Shown here: piece by piece, positions 18,934-27,945 of the stretch
Numbering within the stretch: position 1 is the stretch's first letter
Layout: the number at the start of each line of letters is the position of its first letter
Origin: DASQDN01 sp963825845
Lineage (GTDB): Bacteria; Acidobacteriota; Terriglobia; Bryobacterales; Bryobacteraceae
Direction of reading: 5' to 3'
Length of the DNA: 64,000 nt
NCBI GenBank assembly: GCA_963825845.1
Contig: CAWGVL010000054.1
Location: 89,182-153,181 of the forward strand
Program-made: the position numbers and the translations under genes
Notes under the pieces: model-generated
What the model was told of the DNA's origin: nothing
Database searches by the model: none
Seen by the model: only the letters and a program-made list of their open reading frames with translations

Positions 18934-19706
18934 TCATCGATGTGAACGCTTATCTCGGTCACTTCGCGTTCCGCAGCCTCCGGCACAATACCGCGGCCGG
19001 ACTGCTGGCTCTCATGGATCGCGCGGGTATCGGCCGCGCAGTCGTATCCAGTGCGGCGGCCATCGCTTATCGCAACCCGCAGCCGGGCAACGAAGAACTC
19101 GCCGCACAGATCAGGTCTCGTCAGGATCGTCTCACGGGCTTCGCCGTTCTCAATCCGGCATACGCAGGCTGGCGCGACGACCTGACGATCTGTCATCGGC
19201 AATTCGGGATGCGAGGCATACGGCTGTATCCTCGCTGGCACAATTACCGTTTGACAGATCCGGCCTGTCAGGAACTGGTGCACGCGGCGACGGAACTCCA
19301 CATGGCGATCTCCATACCGCTGCGAGTAGAAGACCGGCGACAGGGCAGTTGGCTTGTCGATATACCGGATGTAGATCGAGACGAGATCGCAAGACTCATC
19401 GCGGCGTGTCCTCGTGCGCGTTTCATCTTGGTCAACGGATCTGGTTTTGTCTCCTCGTCTCTGGGACGGAAGAACAACGGCCTGCCTGCGAATTACTTAA
19501 TTGACATATCTTTGCTGACCGCGGAACTCAGTAACGAAATAGGCCAGCTGATTGAGAATCTGGGCGAAGAGCGCATCGTGTTCGGAACAGGAATTCCCTT
19601 CCACTATCCAGGACCGGCCTTCGCGAAGCTGGAAGTCCTCGATAAGCCCGACGGCGTGAAGGACAGGATTCGTTCGCAAAATGCTGCAGCTTTCCTGAAT
19701 TTGTGA
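18930..19706 (+). CDS. Amidohydrolase-2 family protein (cytoplasmic paralogue)
   Basis: GTG at 18930 overlaps the previous TGA, so translation is coupled. The 258-residue product starts MIIDVNAYLGHFAFR, where the usual DxHxH is replaced by DVNAYLGH, a variation seen in a subgroup of this superfamily. It contains GMRGIRLYPRWHNYRL near residue 88 and the C-terminal ERIVFGTGIPFHYPG, where the canonical SD is replaced by TG. Metal ligation is therefore doubtful, and this may be a non-catalytic partner of the preceding hydrolase. No signal peptide is seen. Confidence 0.75.
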   Translation: MIIDVNAYLGHFAFRSLRHNTAAGLLALMDRAGIGRAVVSSAAAIAYRNPQPGNEELAAQIRSRQDRLTGFAVLNPAYAGWRDDLTICHRQFGMRGIRLYPRWHNYRLTDPACQELVHAATELHMAISIPLRVEDRRQGSWLVDIPDVDRDEIARLIAACPRARFILVNGSGFVSSSLGRKNNGLPANYLIDISLLTAELSNEIGQLIENLGEERIVFGTGIPFHYPGPAFAKLEVLDKPDGVKDRIRSQNAAAFLNL

Positions 19707-19807
19707 AGCGCGGACTGGATACCGGCGCGCTGACGCTTCGGATCGAAGTTAACGCAAACGAGCATGCGCCAGATTGCCCGGCGCGCCAGGATCATTGCCG
19801 CGCATGC

Positions 19808-21430
19808 TTACGCGCGATACTGGAAGCGCTCGGCCGTGAACTCCGCCGACCCGTACTCGCCCATCTGAACAGTCCCCGTCAATTTATCGTTCTCCAGCTT
19901 GCCGATGAAATCGTAATCAAGGCTGGTGCCCTCATATCGATGACGGCTTCTGAAACGAACTTCCGGTCCCTCGACGGACCCGCGGAGTTCGCCGCTGAGC
20001 AAATCCCCGCGATGAGTGCCGACAAGATCACGGTCCTTCTGCTCGAACACCAGTTGGTGGTCGGATGCGCCGCAGAAATACCGGATGTTCAGCTTCCACT
20101 GTCCATCCACATTCGCATTCGGGCCTGTAGGCTTCGGGGCTTGAGCAATCTTGGGCGGATTCGCAAGCACGGTTCGCAAGCGCTCCGCGACGACCTTATG
20201 ATCTTCGGGCATCATCATATATGGCATGATCGTCACCGAACTGGGCGCATTTCCACGGCGATCACCCGTTGCGTTTCCCAAAATGATGCGCGGCTCCGTC
20301 TCATAAAGAAGCTTCTCTACTTCGCGGCCGGTAATTCCGATCTTCGCTGCATCCCACCCTATATTCAGTTGTGCCGATCGATTCGATAAGTCATCCGGCT
20401 GCCGGACCTCAGTAGTCACTCCGGGAACCGAGGTCACCGTTTTGGAGATATCGGCCAGCCAGGACTCCCAAATCTTCATCTCGGCCGGGTAGTCGCGCTT
20501 CGTCCATGTTTCGACGGCGGCCAGCATACCCATGATTTCTTCCTTGCCTACCTTCAGCGACCGGCCGAATGCATGGTGCGGCGCGCTGTGGAGCCATGCG
20601 GCGCGAACCAGGTCCTTGCGGCCGAGGAGCAGGCCTGCGGCTTGCGGTCCGCGCAGACATTTGCCTCCGCTATAGGCTACCAGCGTTGCGCCCGCCTGCA
20701 GGTGCTTGTTCGGGATTGTCAGGACCTCGGCCGCGGCGTCTACGATCACCGGTACGTTATGCTCACGCGCGATCCTGCACACAGTCGCTGTCGATAGCGG
20801 CTCGCGATCGGCCGCGGGAGACGCCAGCACCATCACCATCGCCGTCCTCGGATTGAACGCGTTCTGGAGTTCTTCAACAGTCCCCACGTTCACCATCCGA
20901 ACTCCCAACATGCGGATCGCGTGGTCGTATACGTTTCGGGAATGTCGCGGCGCGATGACTTCGTTCTTCAATCCGGTGAGATTGGGTAGTCGCTGCAACT
21001 TCTCCGGATCGGCGCCGGCGATGCAGGCCGCAGTGGAGTGCGTCAAGGCGGCCGCGCAACCGTTGGTCACGATACCCCATTCGGCGCCTGTGATCGCCGC
21101 CAGCCGTTTGCCGACACCGTCCATCAATTCATCCATGTGGACGTAGTGCTTGCTCGCCTCGAGCATCGCCTGCTTCACTTCGGGAAGGCTCTGCGACCCG
21201 CTAACGATCGTGAACGTTCCCTTGCAATTGATCAAGGGACGAACACCGATCGATTGAAAGAGGTCGGGTCCGATGCGAAGCGTACCGGCCTCAGCGGCGG
21301 TGACGGAACTTGGATTACTTATCCTTAGCTGTTGTGCCGCAGCCGCAAAACCCGTGGCGGCCAGGAGATTGCGCCGGCTGAGTCGCGTGAGACCCGCGTT
21401 GAAAAAGGATCGAACTTCTTTGGAAAACAT
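19808..21430 (-). CDS. Exported SelA-like PLP-dependent protein with extra C-terminal domain
   Basis: The 540-residue product starts with a basic, Tat-like leader (RLSRRNLLAATGFAAAAQQL). Residues 60-430 follow the SelA/D-glucosaminate-6-phosphate ammonia-lyase fold type I: EASKHYVHMDELMDGVGKRL, IVTNGCAAAL, VIVDAAAE with the cofactor Asp at about 231, and VAYSGGKCLRGPQAAGLLLG with the likely Schiff-base Lys at about 257. Residues 450-540 form a beta-rich tail (VDGQWKLNIRYFCG, LVFEQKDRDLVGTHRG). Selenocysteine synthesis is unlikely for an exported enzyme; an elimination or lyase reaction on an amino-sugar or amino-acid substrate fits the family better. It converges on the amidohydrolase pair. 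Confidence 0.75.
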   Translation of the reverse strand: MFSKEVRSFFNAGLTRLSRRNLLAATGFAAAAQQLRISNPSSVTAAEAGTLRIGPDLFQSIGVRPLINCKGTFTIVSGSQSLPEVKQAMLEASKHYVHMDELMDGVGKRLAAITGAEWGIVTNGCAAALTHSTAACIAGADPEKLQRLPNLTGLKNEVIAPRHSRNVYDHAIRMLGVRMVNVGTVEELQNAFNPRTAMVMVLASPAADREPLSTATVCRIAREHNVPVIVDAAAEVLTIPNKHLQAGATLVAYSGGKCLRGPQAAGLLLGRKDLVRAAWLHSAPHHAFGRSLKVGKEEIMGMLAAVETWTKRDYPAEMKIWESWLADISKTVTSVPGVTTEVRQPDDLSNRSAQLNIGWDAAKIGITGREVEKLLYETEPRIILGNATGDRRGNAPSSVTIMPYMMMPEDHKVVAERLRTVLANPPKIAQAPKPTGPNANVDGQWKLNIRYFCGASDHQLVFEQKDRDLVGTHRGDLLSGELRGSVEGPEVRFRSRHRYEGTSLDYDFIGKLENDKLTGTVQMGEYGSAEFTAERFQYRA

Positions 21431-21479
21431 GCTGCACCTGTTGTGTAGAGCCTAACCGTTTCTGCTGACTCAATGCAAG

Positions 21480-21511
21480 TGAGCTTGGCCGCCAAAGTCC
21501 GGCCAAGCTCA
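21480..21511 (-). terminator. Perfect 12-bp hairpin after the small secreted protein gene
   Basis: TGAGCTTGGCCG (21480-21491) and CGGCCAAGCTCA (21500-21511) form a perfect 12-bp stem with an 8-base loop, 10 bases past the stop of the 21522-22136 gene. No T-run follows in the direction of transcription, so it may be a stabilising or factor-dependent terminator. Confidence 0.6.
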
Positions 21512-21521
21512 TCCATGTCCC

Positions 21522-22136
21522 TCAATGCGTAATACTTACGGAACCGTTCGAGTATTTCGAAATGAAAGCAAATACTGCCGGCGCATCCGCGAAATTGGCG
21601 CCAAGCAATGAGAATTGTCCCGTTGCCAGAGCGCCGCGAGTTGCGCCACTGGAACTCGAATGGTAAGTGGTTCCTCCGAAACGCGAATGCGAGGTGGTGT
21701 GACCGCTCGAAACTCCTTCCGTCGCGGTCCAGGCGAGGGCGACGACGACATCGAGCGCCTTGGCGGAGACCACGTCGAACGCACTGATATTCAGGTTCAG
21801 CGTTGCAGTTGCCAAGTTTGGGCTTACCTGGAATTTCGAACCGGTTAGCAACTCGAAGGCGAAAGCGTCCAGTAGCGTCTCGCCAGTGCAGAGGTTCCTC
21901 TTCGTGATATTCAAAAACACACTGCCGGCGAACTGTTTCGGGCTGCCACTGCTATGCCCGGTCTCCTCGCTGGCGCTGACCGTCGCCACGGTCTCGATGC
22001 AACTCGGAACGGGGTTCGTGAAAAACGCCGTAACGCTGTTTCCGCTCACTCGAAACGTGTCGGTCTTGGGCAGGGCCGCCGCGAAGGTTGAACTGGCGAA
22101 GGCCATCAAGCTAAGGACTGCGGGTAAAGTAGACAC
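21522..22136 (-). CDS. Small secreted hypothetical protein, 204 aa
   Basis: A signal peptide (MSTLPAVLSLMAFASSTFAAA, cleavage about residue 20) leads a Ser/Thr/Ala-rich beta protein with two cysteines (PSCIETV and RNLCTGETLL) that could form a disulphide. The repeated GSPKQFAGSVFLNITKR and SPNLATATLNLNISAFD segments suggest a beta sandwich, and a glycine/serine stretch (TTYHSSSSGATRG) precedes the C-terminus. I recognise no family. It is a single-gene unit with an AT-rich upstream region (about 22200-22270) and a hairpin just after its stop. Confidence 0.7.
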   Translation of the reverse strand: MSTLPAVLSLMAFASSTFAAALPKTDTFRVSGNSVTAFFTNPVPSCIETVATVSASEETGHSSGSPKQFAGSVFLNITKRNLCTGETLLDAFAFELLTGSKFQVSPNLATATLNLNISAFDVVSAKALDVVVALAWTATEGVSSGHTTSHSRFGGTTYHSSSSGATRGALATGQFSLLGANFADAPAVFAFISKYSNGSVSITH

Positions 22137-22390
22137 GCGAGACTCCTTTCAAAAGGGGCAGTAAAAAATGGCGCAACCGAATCATCGTTCGGCGGATCTT
22201 TTGTTGCCCGCAAGATAGTAAGCGAATAATATGAATTCCGCAAGTATATTTCGGAAAAAAATAGATTAAAGGCGAATCAGCGGTCGCGGCGCCGCCACAG
22301 CGGAGCGATCGTGGATGTTCCGGATTTTTTTTCTTGACAACCCTACAAAAGATGTGGGATCAATAACCAATTCCATTCTGGAGGTCAGAA
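22137..22390. promoter_or_regulatory. Divergent intergenic region with a candidate promoter for TonB receptor 2
   Basis: An AT-rich core (22205-22270) lies between the two divergent genes. TTGACA at 22334-22339 matches a -35 hexamer; the best -10 about 17-20 bases later is poor (GGATCA/TCAATA), so this is a weak prediction. TGGAGGTC at about 22379-22386 is the receptor's ribosome-binding site. Confidence 0.35.
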
Positions 22391-25300
22391 TTGCTGCTGC
22401 GAGTGTTCACTCTTGCGGTATGTGCGGTATCCCTGTTCGCACAAGACTATCGTGCGAAGGTGCAAGGCTTGGTCACGGACTCCTCGGACGCAATAGTTCC
22501 TGGCGCAAAGGTGACTCTACAGAACAACGGCACCGGCATCGTCACAGTACGAGAGTCCGGCGCGAACGGAGCGTATCTGTTCGACAGCGTCGAACCGGGA
22601 ACCTACACGGTTTCGGCCGAACTGCAGGGCTTCTCACAACAGATTCATGAGAATGTGCTCGTGCAGACGCGCGGTGACGTAACGGTGAACTTCATCATTA
22701 AAACCCGGCGGCACTGTGGAAACGATGACTGTGACTGCGATCGGCTGTCGCGCTTGCAGTTCAATACGCAGCACCCGCGAACTGACTGTCGATCGCAAAA
22801 TGCTGATGGAATTGCCCGTAAAGGCGCGCAACCCGTTCACGCTGGCGCTGCTCGATCCGGCGGTTGTCAATCGATATACTTCGCGAGACGCAATCCCTTC
22901 TTCATGTGGTCTTCGTCAATGATCGACGTCGGCGGCAACACGTCCCAGAAGAACGATCTCTTGATCGATGGCGCTCCAACGCAGATCGGACCCAAGGGCT
23001 CTTACTCGCCGCCGATGGATGCGGTCCAGGAGTTTTCGGTCCAGCAGAACTCCGTGGACGCGGAGTTCGGACACTCGGCGGGCGGCACCTTGTCGGTTGC
23101 TCGACGAAGTCGGGCACCAACGAGATTCATGGCACTGCCTACTACTTCGGCCGAACCCGAAGTTCAATGCCGTGGTGAACCCGACCAACCGCACGCCGAA
23201 TTTCGTCCGGAATCACATCTGGGGCGGCACCGCCGGCGCGCCGGTCAAGAAGAACAAATTATTCACGTTCTTCACTTACGAAGGATGGCGGACCAAGGAA
23301 CCGAGGGACACGGTCCGAACCATGCCGACCGATCTCGAGCGCATCGGCGACTTCTCGAAGTCGCTGAACCGGGCGGGCGGGTTGCGGACGATCTACGACC
23401 CGACTACGACAGTTCTTGAACGTCGCGACGAACACGGCGACCCGCGATCCGTTCCCGGGCAACATGATCCCGGCAAGCCGCATCGATCCAACGGCGCAGC
23501 GCATCATGCAGGATCTCTGGGGTCCGAATAACGCCGGCGACGATCTTTCCGGCTCCAACAACTTCAAGGCGTCGTATGCCTGGCCAATGAAGAATGCGAA
23601 CTTCTCCAGCCGCACCGACTGGAACATCAGCGACAAGCTGAAAGTGTTCGGCCGGTATTCGCAATTCAGGACGACCCTGGACCAGGACGACTACACGCCG
23701 AACCACTCACCGGCAGTGCCGAACGATAACGGCGGCATCATGAATTCGCGGAACGTTGCCGGCGACCTGGTTTACACGATGTCCGCGACGGACGCTCTTC
23801 AATTTCCGCGGCAGTTACTCCATGCTGGAGGACGATTACTCGGCTCCCGAGTCGGCGGTCGGAGAAGAGGGCCTGGCGGAATTCTGGCCAAACAACCCGT
23901 GGTACAAGCCCTATACGACGGACATGCCGCTCGATTTATTACCCGAATATCGTTCATCAATGGCTCAGACGGCAGTCGAGCTACGGCAAAGGCAGCTACT
24001 GGTACCAGCATCCCCATCATTATTCCTTCAGCGGCAAGATGTCGCAGCACGCGCGGTTCGCATTACATGAAATTCGGCGCAGAGTACCGGTACCACGTCG
24101 GTGATCGGAATATTTCCGAACCTGATGAACTTCAATTTCTACCCGGACACCACAGCCAGCACCTACCTGTCGCCCAATACCGCGGTGTCGGGCGACGCGC
24201 ATGCGTCGTTCCTGCTGGGCGCGGTCGACAACCGATCGGCGGCGCAAGGTTATCCATTCCAGACGATGCGCGTTCCGTTCATCGGGACTGTTCATCCACG
24301 ATGACTGGAAAATCAGCCGGCGCATGACCTTGAACCTCGGATTCGACACGAGTGGGAGTCGGGTCCTTACGACGAAACGAAATCTTCTCGCGATATCTCG
24401 ACCTAAATGCGCCGAACACAGCGATGCAGAAGACTCCGCCGCAGATTCCGGCGGACCTGCTGGCGCTGTCCGACGCCGAAGTTCAACGGCGCCTGGGTGT
24501 TCACCGATGGCAACAACCGAAAGCCTTTGTCACGCAGCAGCAACATATTCCTGCCTCGATCGGGTATGGCCATTCGAGTCAACGATAAGACTGCCGTCAA
24601 TGTCGGCTTCGCGCGATATGTCGTGCCGGTCGTGGTGGCCAGGGGACCACGAGCGCCAATACTCTTGCCGCGATGTCACGTGGTGCTCCGGGATTCAACC
24701 AGACATCGACGCCTCTGCCGATCGTGGAAGGACGCCCGCAGGCGTACTCTGGCGAATCCATTCCCGGCCGATTCCAATCCGCTTCAATTGCCGGTAGTTG
24801 GCAAGGGACATGGTCCGTACAACGAATAGCGGGAACACCGCGACAGTGGTGTGGGCCGATCAGAACTACCGGGCGCAAACGAACGATCGAATCAACTTCA
24901 CGATCATGCGCGAGATACCCGGCCAGTTCAAAGTGGACGCGACGTGGTTCATGAACTATCGGACGGCACGTTCCGCGCAATCAGCAGTAATGAACCTGGC
25001 TGACCCGAAGCTCGGCTATACCTACAAGGCGCAGTTGTCGCAAAACATTGCCAATCCTTTCTACAACTACCTGACACCGGAGATGTTCCCTGGACCTCAT
25101 CGCAATCAGGCGACAGGTTACGAGGGGAAGTCTGCTGCGGCCGTATCCGCAATACGGCGACCTTCGTATCAATAACGTCGGCGACTGGCGCTCGCGTTAC
25201 CAGGCTCTTCAGTTGCGCGTTCAGCGAACATACACGGCTGGAGCGAGCGTCCTGTTCGCCTACAACTACAACCAGGAGCGAAACGAAGCTTACTTCAACG

Positions 25301-25863
25301 AATCGCAGCAGTTCGCGGACGAGGTCTTCTGGCTGGGATCGAACAACGCGCGGCATCGGGCAACCATCGCGGGAACCTACGATCTGCCCGTCGGGCAAAG
25401 GCCGCAAGCTCGGCTCGTCGCATGCACCCGATGCTGAACGGTGTATTCGGCGGCTGGCAGCTCAGCGGCATCTACACCTATCGTTCCGGCGAATTTCTGC
25501 GGTTCGCAGACCAGATGGATGTCGTCGGCGAACCCGATATCGCCAACCCGGGTCCCGACAAGTGGTTCAACACGGATTCGTTTCGGGTGCCCACTCCGTT
25601 CACGCCAAGGACGAACCCGTGGCAGTATCGACGACATCACGGGTCCGATCTTCTGGAACTGGACGCGACCGTGTCGAAGTCATTCCCGATCGCGCGAGCG
25701 CTACAAGCTCGAGTTCCGGCTTGAGGCATACAACCCGACGAACTCGCTCATGTGGGCCAACCCCAACATGACGGTCGGTCAGGCGACGTTCGGCCGATCG
25801 ACTGCGCAGGCGACCGGCAATCGCGGCCGCGAGATGCAGTACACACTTCGTCTCGTGTTCTAA
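22391..25863 (+). CDS. TonB-dependent receptor 2 (Oar-like), heavily frameshifted
   Basis: The likely start is TTG at 22391, 5-6 bases after GGAGG, giving LLRVFTLAVCAVSLFAQDYR, a signal peptide. A CarboxypepD_reg domain follows (AKVQGLVTDSSDAIVPGAKV). The plug and barrel can be traced across at least ten frame changes: DRKMLMELPVKARNPFTLAL, MIDVGGNTSQKNDLLIDGAP, DAVQEFSVQQNSVDAEFGHS, ARNPFTL, FNAVVNPTNRTPNF and the last strand REMQYTLRLVF*. Total length fits a ~1,150-residue receptor. Breaks are one-base indels every 100-400 bases, more frequent than in receptor 1. The gene ends one base before the convergent RidA gene. Confidence 0.78.
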
Positions 25864-27030
25864 CTACTTCACCGCAATCAGCGAGATCTGTTCCAAAGTA
25901 GGCCAACGATCCTGATCGTTGGCCTTTCTTTCTGCCGACGGAAACTGCTGCAAAGTCGTCCGCGTTGGCGGCGCGCCTGTGAAGTACTGGGCGTAGGTCT
26001 TATTCATCTTCGCGAAGTCTTCCATGTCATCGAGATACACATTCGTGGCAACGACATCGGCGAAAGTCAAGCCCGCTTCTTCGAGTCCGTCGAGCAGGTT
26101 ACGCATGGTCTGCCGGGTTTGGGTTTCGACCGTCGAAGCATAAATTCCGCTATTCGGTCCTGGAATGAATCCGGACTTTGCCGAGCAGTAGTACGTGTCT
26201 TCCGCGAACACGCAGGGACTCGCTGTCGGACTCGGCGCCATGTTCTTCGGGCGGATGGCTTTGCGCTTTGAAAGGTCGCGAACCGCAACGCCGGTGAATT
26301 CGATATGCGCGCCGCTCGGAAGGCTTGCGACTTTAATCGTTGCCCGTGCCGGTGTATCGCCGAACTCGAAGTGCTTGGCGTAGATCTTGTTCATCACGTC
26401 CTGCGGCATCTCGGCGGTCAGGTACGGATTGACGAACACCATATGACGGAAGTCCATCCCAGACGCCTTCAACGCCTTTCCCATTGCGTCTAAAGCGGAC
26501 TGAACCTGCTGTGCCGGATCTGCTCCCGAGTCTCCCATCACGCCCGACAGATAGAACCGGTCGCCAACCATGACACCACCTGGCACGACTTTTTTGCGGC
26601 TTAGATCACGAACCGCTACGACGGTCACCTCGACCGGCGTATCTGTCGGCATTTTGGTGACGCCGACGATGGCGCGCGCTGGAGGGTTTTTAGGGAAGAA
26701 CTTGGCCCACACACGATTTGCGTCTTCAAGGGCGGCCATGTTCTTGAGATACAGATGCGCATAGACGACGTGCTCCATCGTCAGGCCTGCGCCTTCGACA
26801 ATGGCCTTCACATTGTTGAGGCTCTGCTCGGTTTGCTGCTCGGCCGTGTCAGGAAAGGCGCCGTCCGCCTTCGCAGCGCCCTGTCCGGAGACATAGAGGT
26901 AATCGCCGACCATGATGCCGGGACTGTACGGACCCACGGGCGCGCGTCCGCCGGTGGGAGTGATCACTTTCTTCTCAGCGCCAAAAGCGGAGAGGCTCAT
27001 AAGCACACTCAACAGGATGGTAGTTCGCAT
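25864..27030 (-). CDS. Exported protein with three RidA (YjgF) domains
   Basis: A signal peptide (MRTTILLSVLMSLSAFGAEK) precedes three tandem RidA-like domains: residues ~22-150 (PVGPYSPGIMVGDYLYVSGQ, ending EVTVVAVRDL), ~150-265 (GGVMVGDRFYLSGVMGD, ending IEFTGVAVRDL) and ~268-388 (CVFAEDTYYCSAKSGFIPG, ending LEQISLIAV). RidA proteins are usually single-domain cytosolic trimers that hydrolyse reactive enamines/imines made by PLP enzymes. Three fused copies could fold as a monomeric pseudo-trimer. The substrate-clamping Arg is visible in domains 1 and 2 (PARAIVGV, PARATIKV) and as PTRTTLQQ in domain 3. It is the last gene of a four-gene minus-strand operon. Confidence 0.85.
   Translation of the reverse strand: MRTTILLSVLMSLSAFGAEKKVITPTGGRAPVGPYSPGIMVGDYLYVSGQGAAKADGAFPDTAEQQTEQSLNNVKAIVEGAGLTMEHVVYAHLYLKNMAALEDANRVWAKFFPKNPPARAIVGVTKMPTDTPVEVTVVAVRDLSRKKVVPGGVMVGDRFYLSGVMGDSGADPAQQVQSALDAMGKALKASGMDFRHMVFVNPYLTAEMPQDVMNKIYAKHFEFGDTPARATIKVASLPSGAHIEFTGVAVRDLSKRKAIRPKNMAPSPTASPCVFAEDTYYCSAKSGFIPGPNSGIYASTVETQTRQTMRNLLDGLEEAGLTFADVVATNVYLDDMEDFAKMNKTYAQYFTGAPPTRTTLQQFPSAERKANDQDRWPTLEQISLIAVK
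25900..25935 (+). terminator. Rho-independent terminator inside the 3' end of the RidA gene
   Basis: AGGCCAACGATC (25900-25911) and GATCGTTGGCCT (25914-25925) form a 12-bp inverted repeat (inner pairs opened to make a loop), followed on the plus strand by ttctttct. It lies 37 bases beyond the stop of TonB receptor 2 and within the last codons of the oppositely oriented RidA gene. Confidence 0.7.
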
Positions 27031-27038
27031 GGTTTGCC

Positions 27039-27945
27039 TTATTGCTTCGGAAAGCGCCAGATCTTCAGAGCGTTCTTTCCCAGAATCCGCTCACGATCTT
27101 CCTTTGTGTAAAAATCCAGGTACTTGTCCACGAATTCGAGTTCCTTGTCCATCGGCAGCTCCCACCGAGGCCGGGGATAGCCGGTGCCCCAAATGAGCTG
27201 CTTGCCGCCGAACTCTTCATAGGTGGCTTTGAAGAACGGGATGGTGTCTCGATAGGGGTACTCTTTGGTCAGCGATAGCTCGTAGGGTTCAGAAGCGCTC
27301 ACCCAGACTTGCGGAAACTTCTTTAGCCGGAACATTTTCTTGAACTCCGGCCACGGATCGGGGGATTTCAGGTCGGGTTTCCCGAGATGATCGATGACGA
27401 TCTTCACGCCCGGGAAGCGTCCGGCCATCTCTTCGAGCATGGGCATTTGGTGCGGGAAGGATGTAGTAGTTGAACACCGCTCCCAGCTTTTCGGCTTCCT
27501 TCCACAGAGGATAGTGCTCCTTCGAATTCAGCCACGTCGATTTCGGATGATAGATGGGGCTGAAGCGCATGCCCTGGAAGCCTTGCTCTTTGACCCAGTA
27601 GCGCAGACGGTCGGCAACGTTTGGATCTTCAGGGTTGACCAGCCCGTGCGCGACAAAGAGCTTCGGGTATTTATGAAGGCTGTAGCTGATATAGGAGTTG
27701 TCCCAGCCGAAGAATCGCGGATTGATGAGTACCGCATACTTCAGACCGAAGTCCTTCATCTGCTCGACCTGGTTCTCAATCGGCGCGGCCATAGGCACCT
27801 TGAGATTCGGCCGCTCCGGATGCGCGAAGGGAAACTTCGGGTCGAGAGTCCAGACCTCGAGATGAGTGTCGATGATCAGCCGGTCTTTTGCGGAGGCGAG
27901 TCCGGCTGCAAGCGCGGGCAGAAAGGATCGGCGCGTGAGGCTCAT
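27039..27945 (-). CDS. Amidohydrolase-2 family hydrolase (Tat/signal peptide), one frameshift
   Basis: ATG at 27945 overlaps the upstream TGA (ATGA). The leader is MSLTRRSFLPALAAGLASAK, then IIDTHLEVWTLDPKFPF (variant of the metal-binding DxHxH at residue ~27), YAVLINPRFFGWDN and FQGMRFSPIYHPKST. The frame changes near 27455 (FNYYILP continues into QMPMLEEMAGRFPGVK), then VKIVIDHLGKP (metal His), KQLIWGTGYPRPRWE and ERILGKNALKIWRF. Length about 300 residues, as usual for the family. The operon partner enolase and deacetylase suggest it opens or hydrolyses a ring or ester in the same pathway. Confidence 0.8.

Noticed and set aside
22334..22362. A full sigma-70 promoter for TonB receptor 2
   Set aside because: The -35 is good but no convincing -10 lies at 16-18 bases; it is kept only as a weak candidate.
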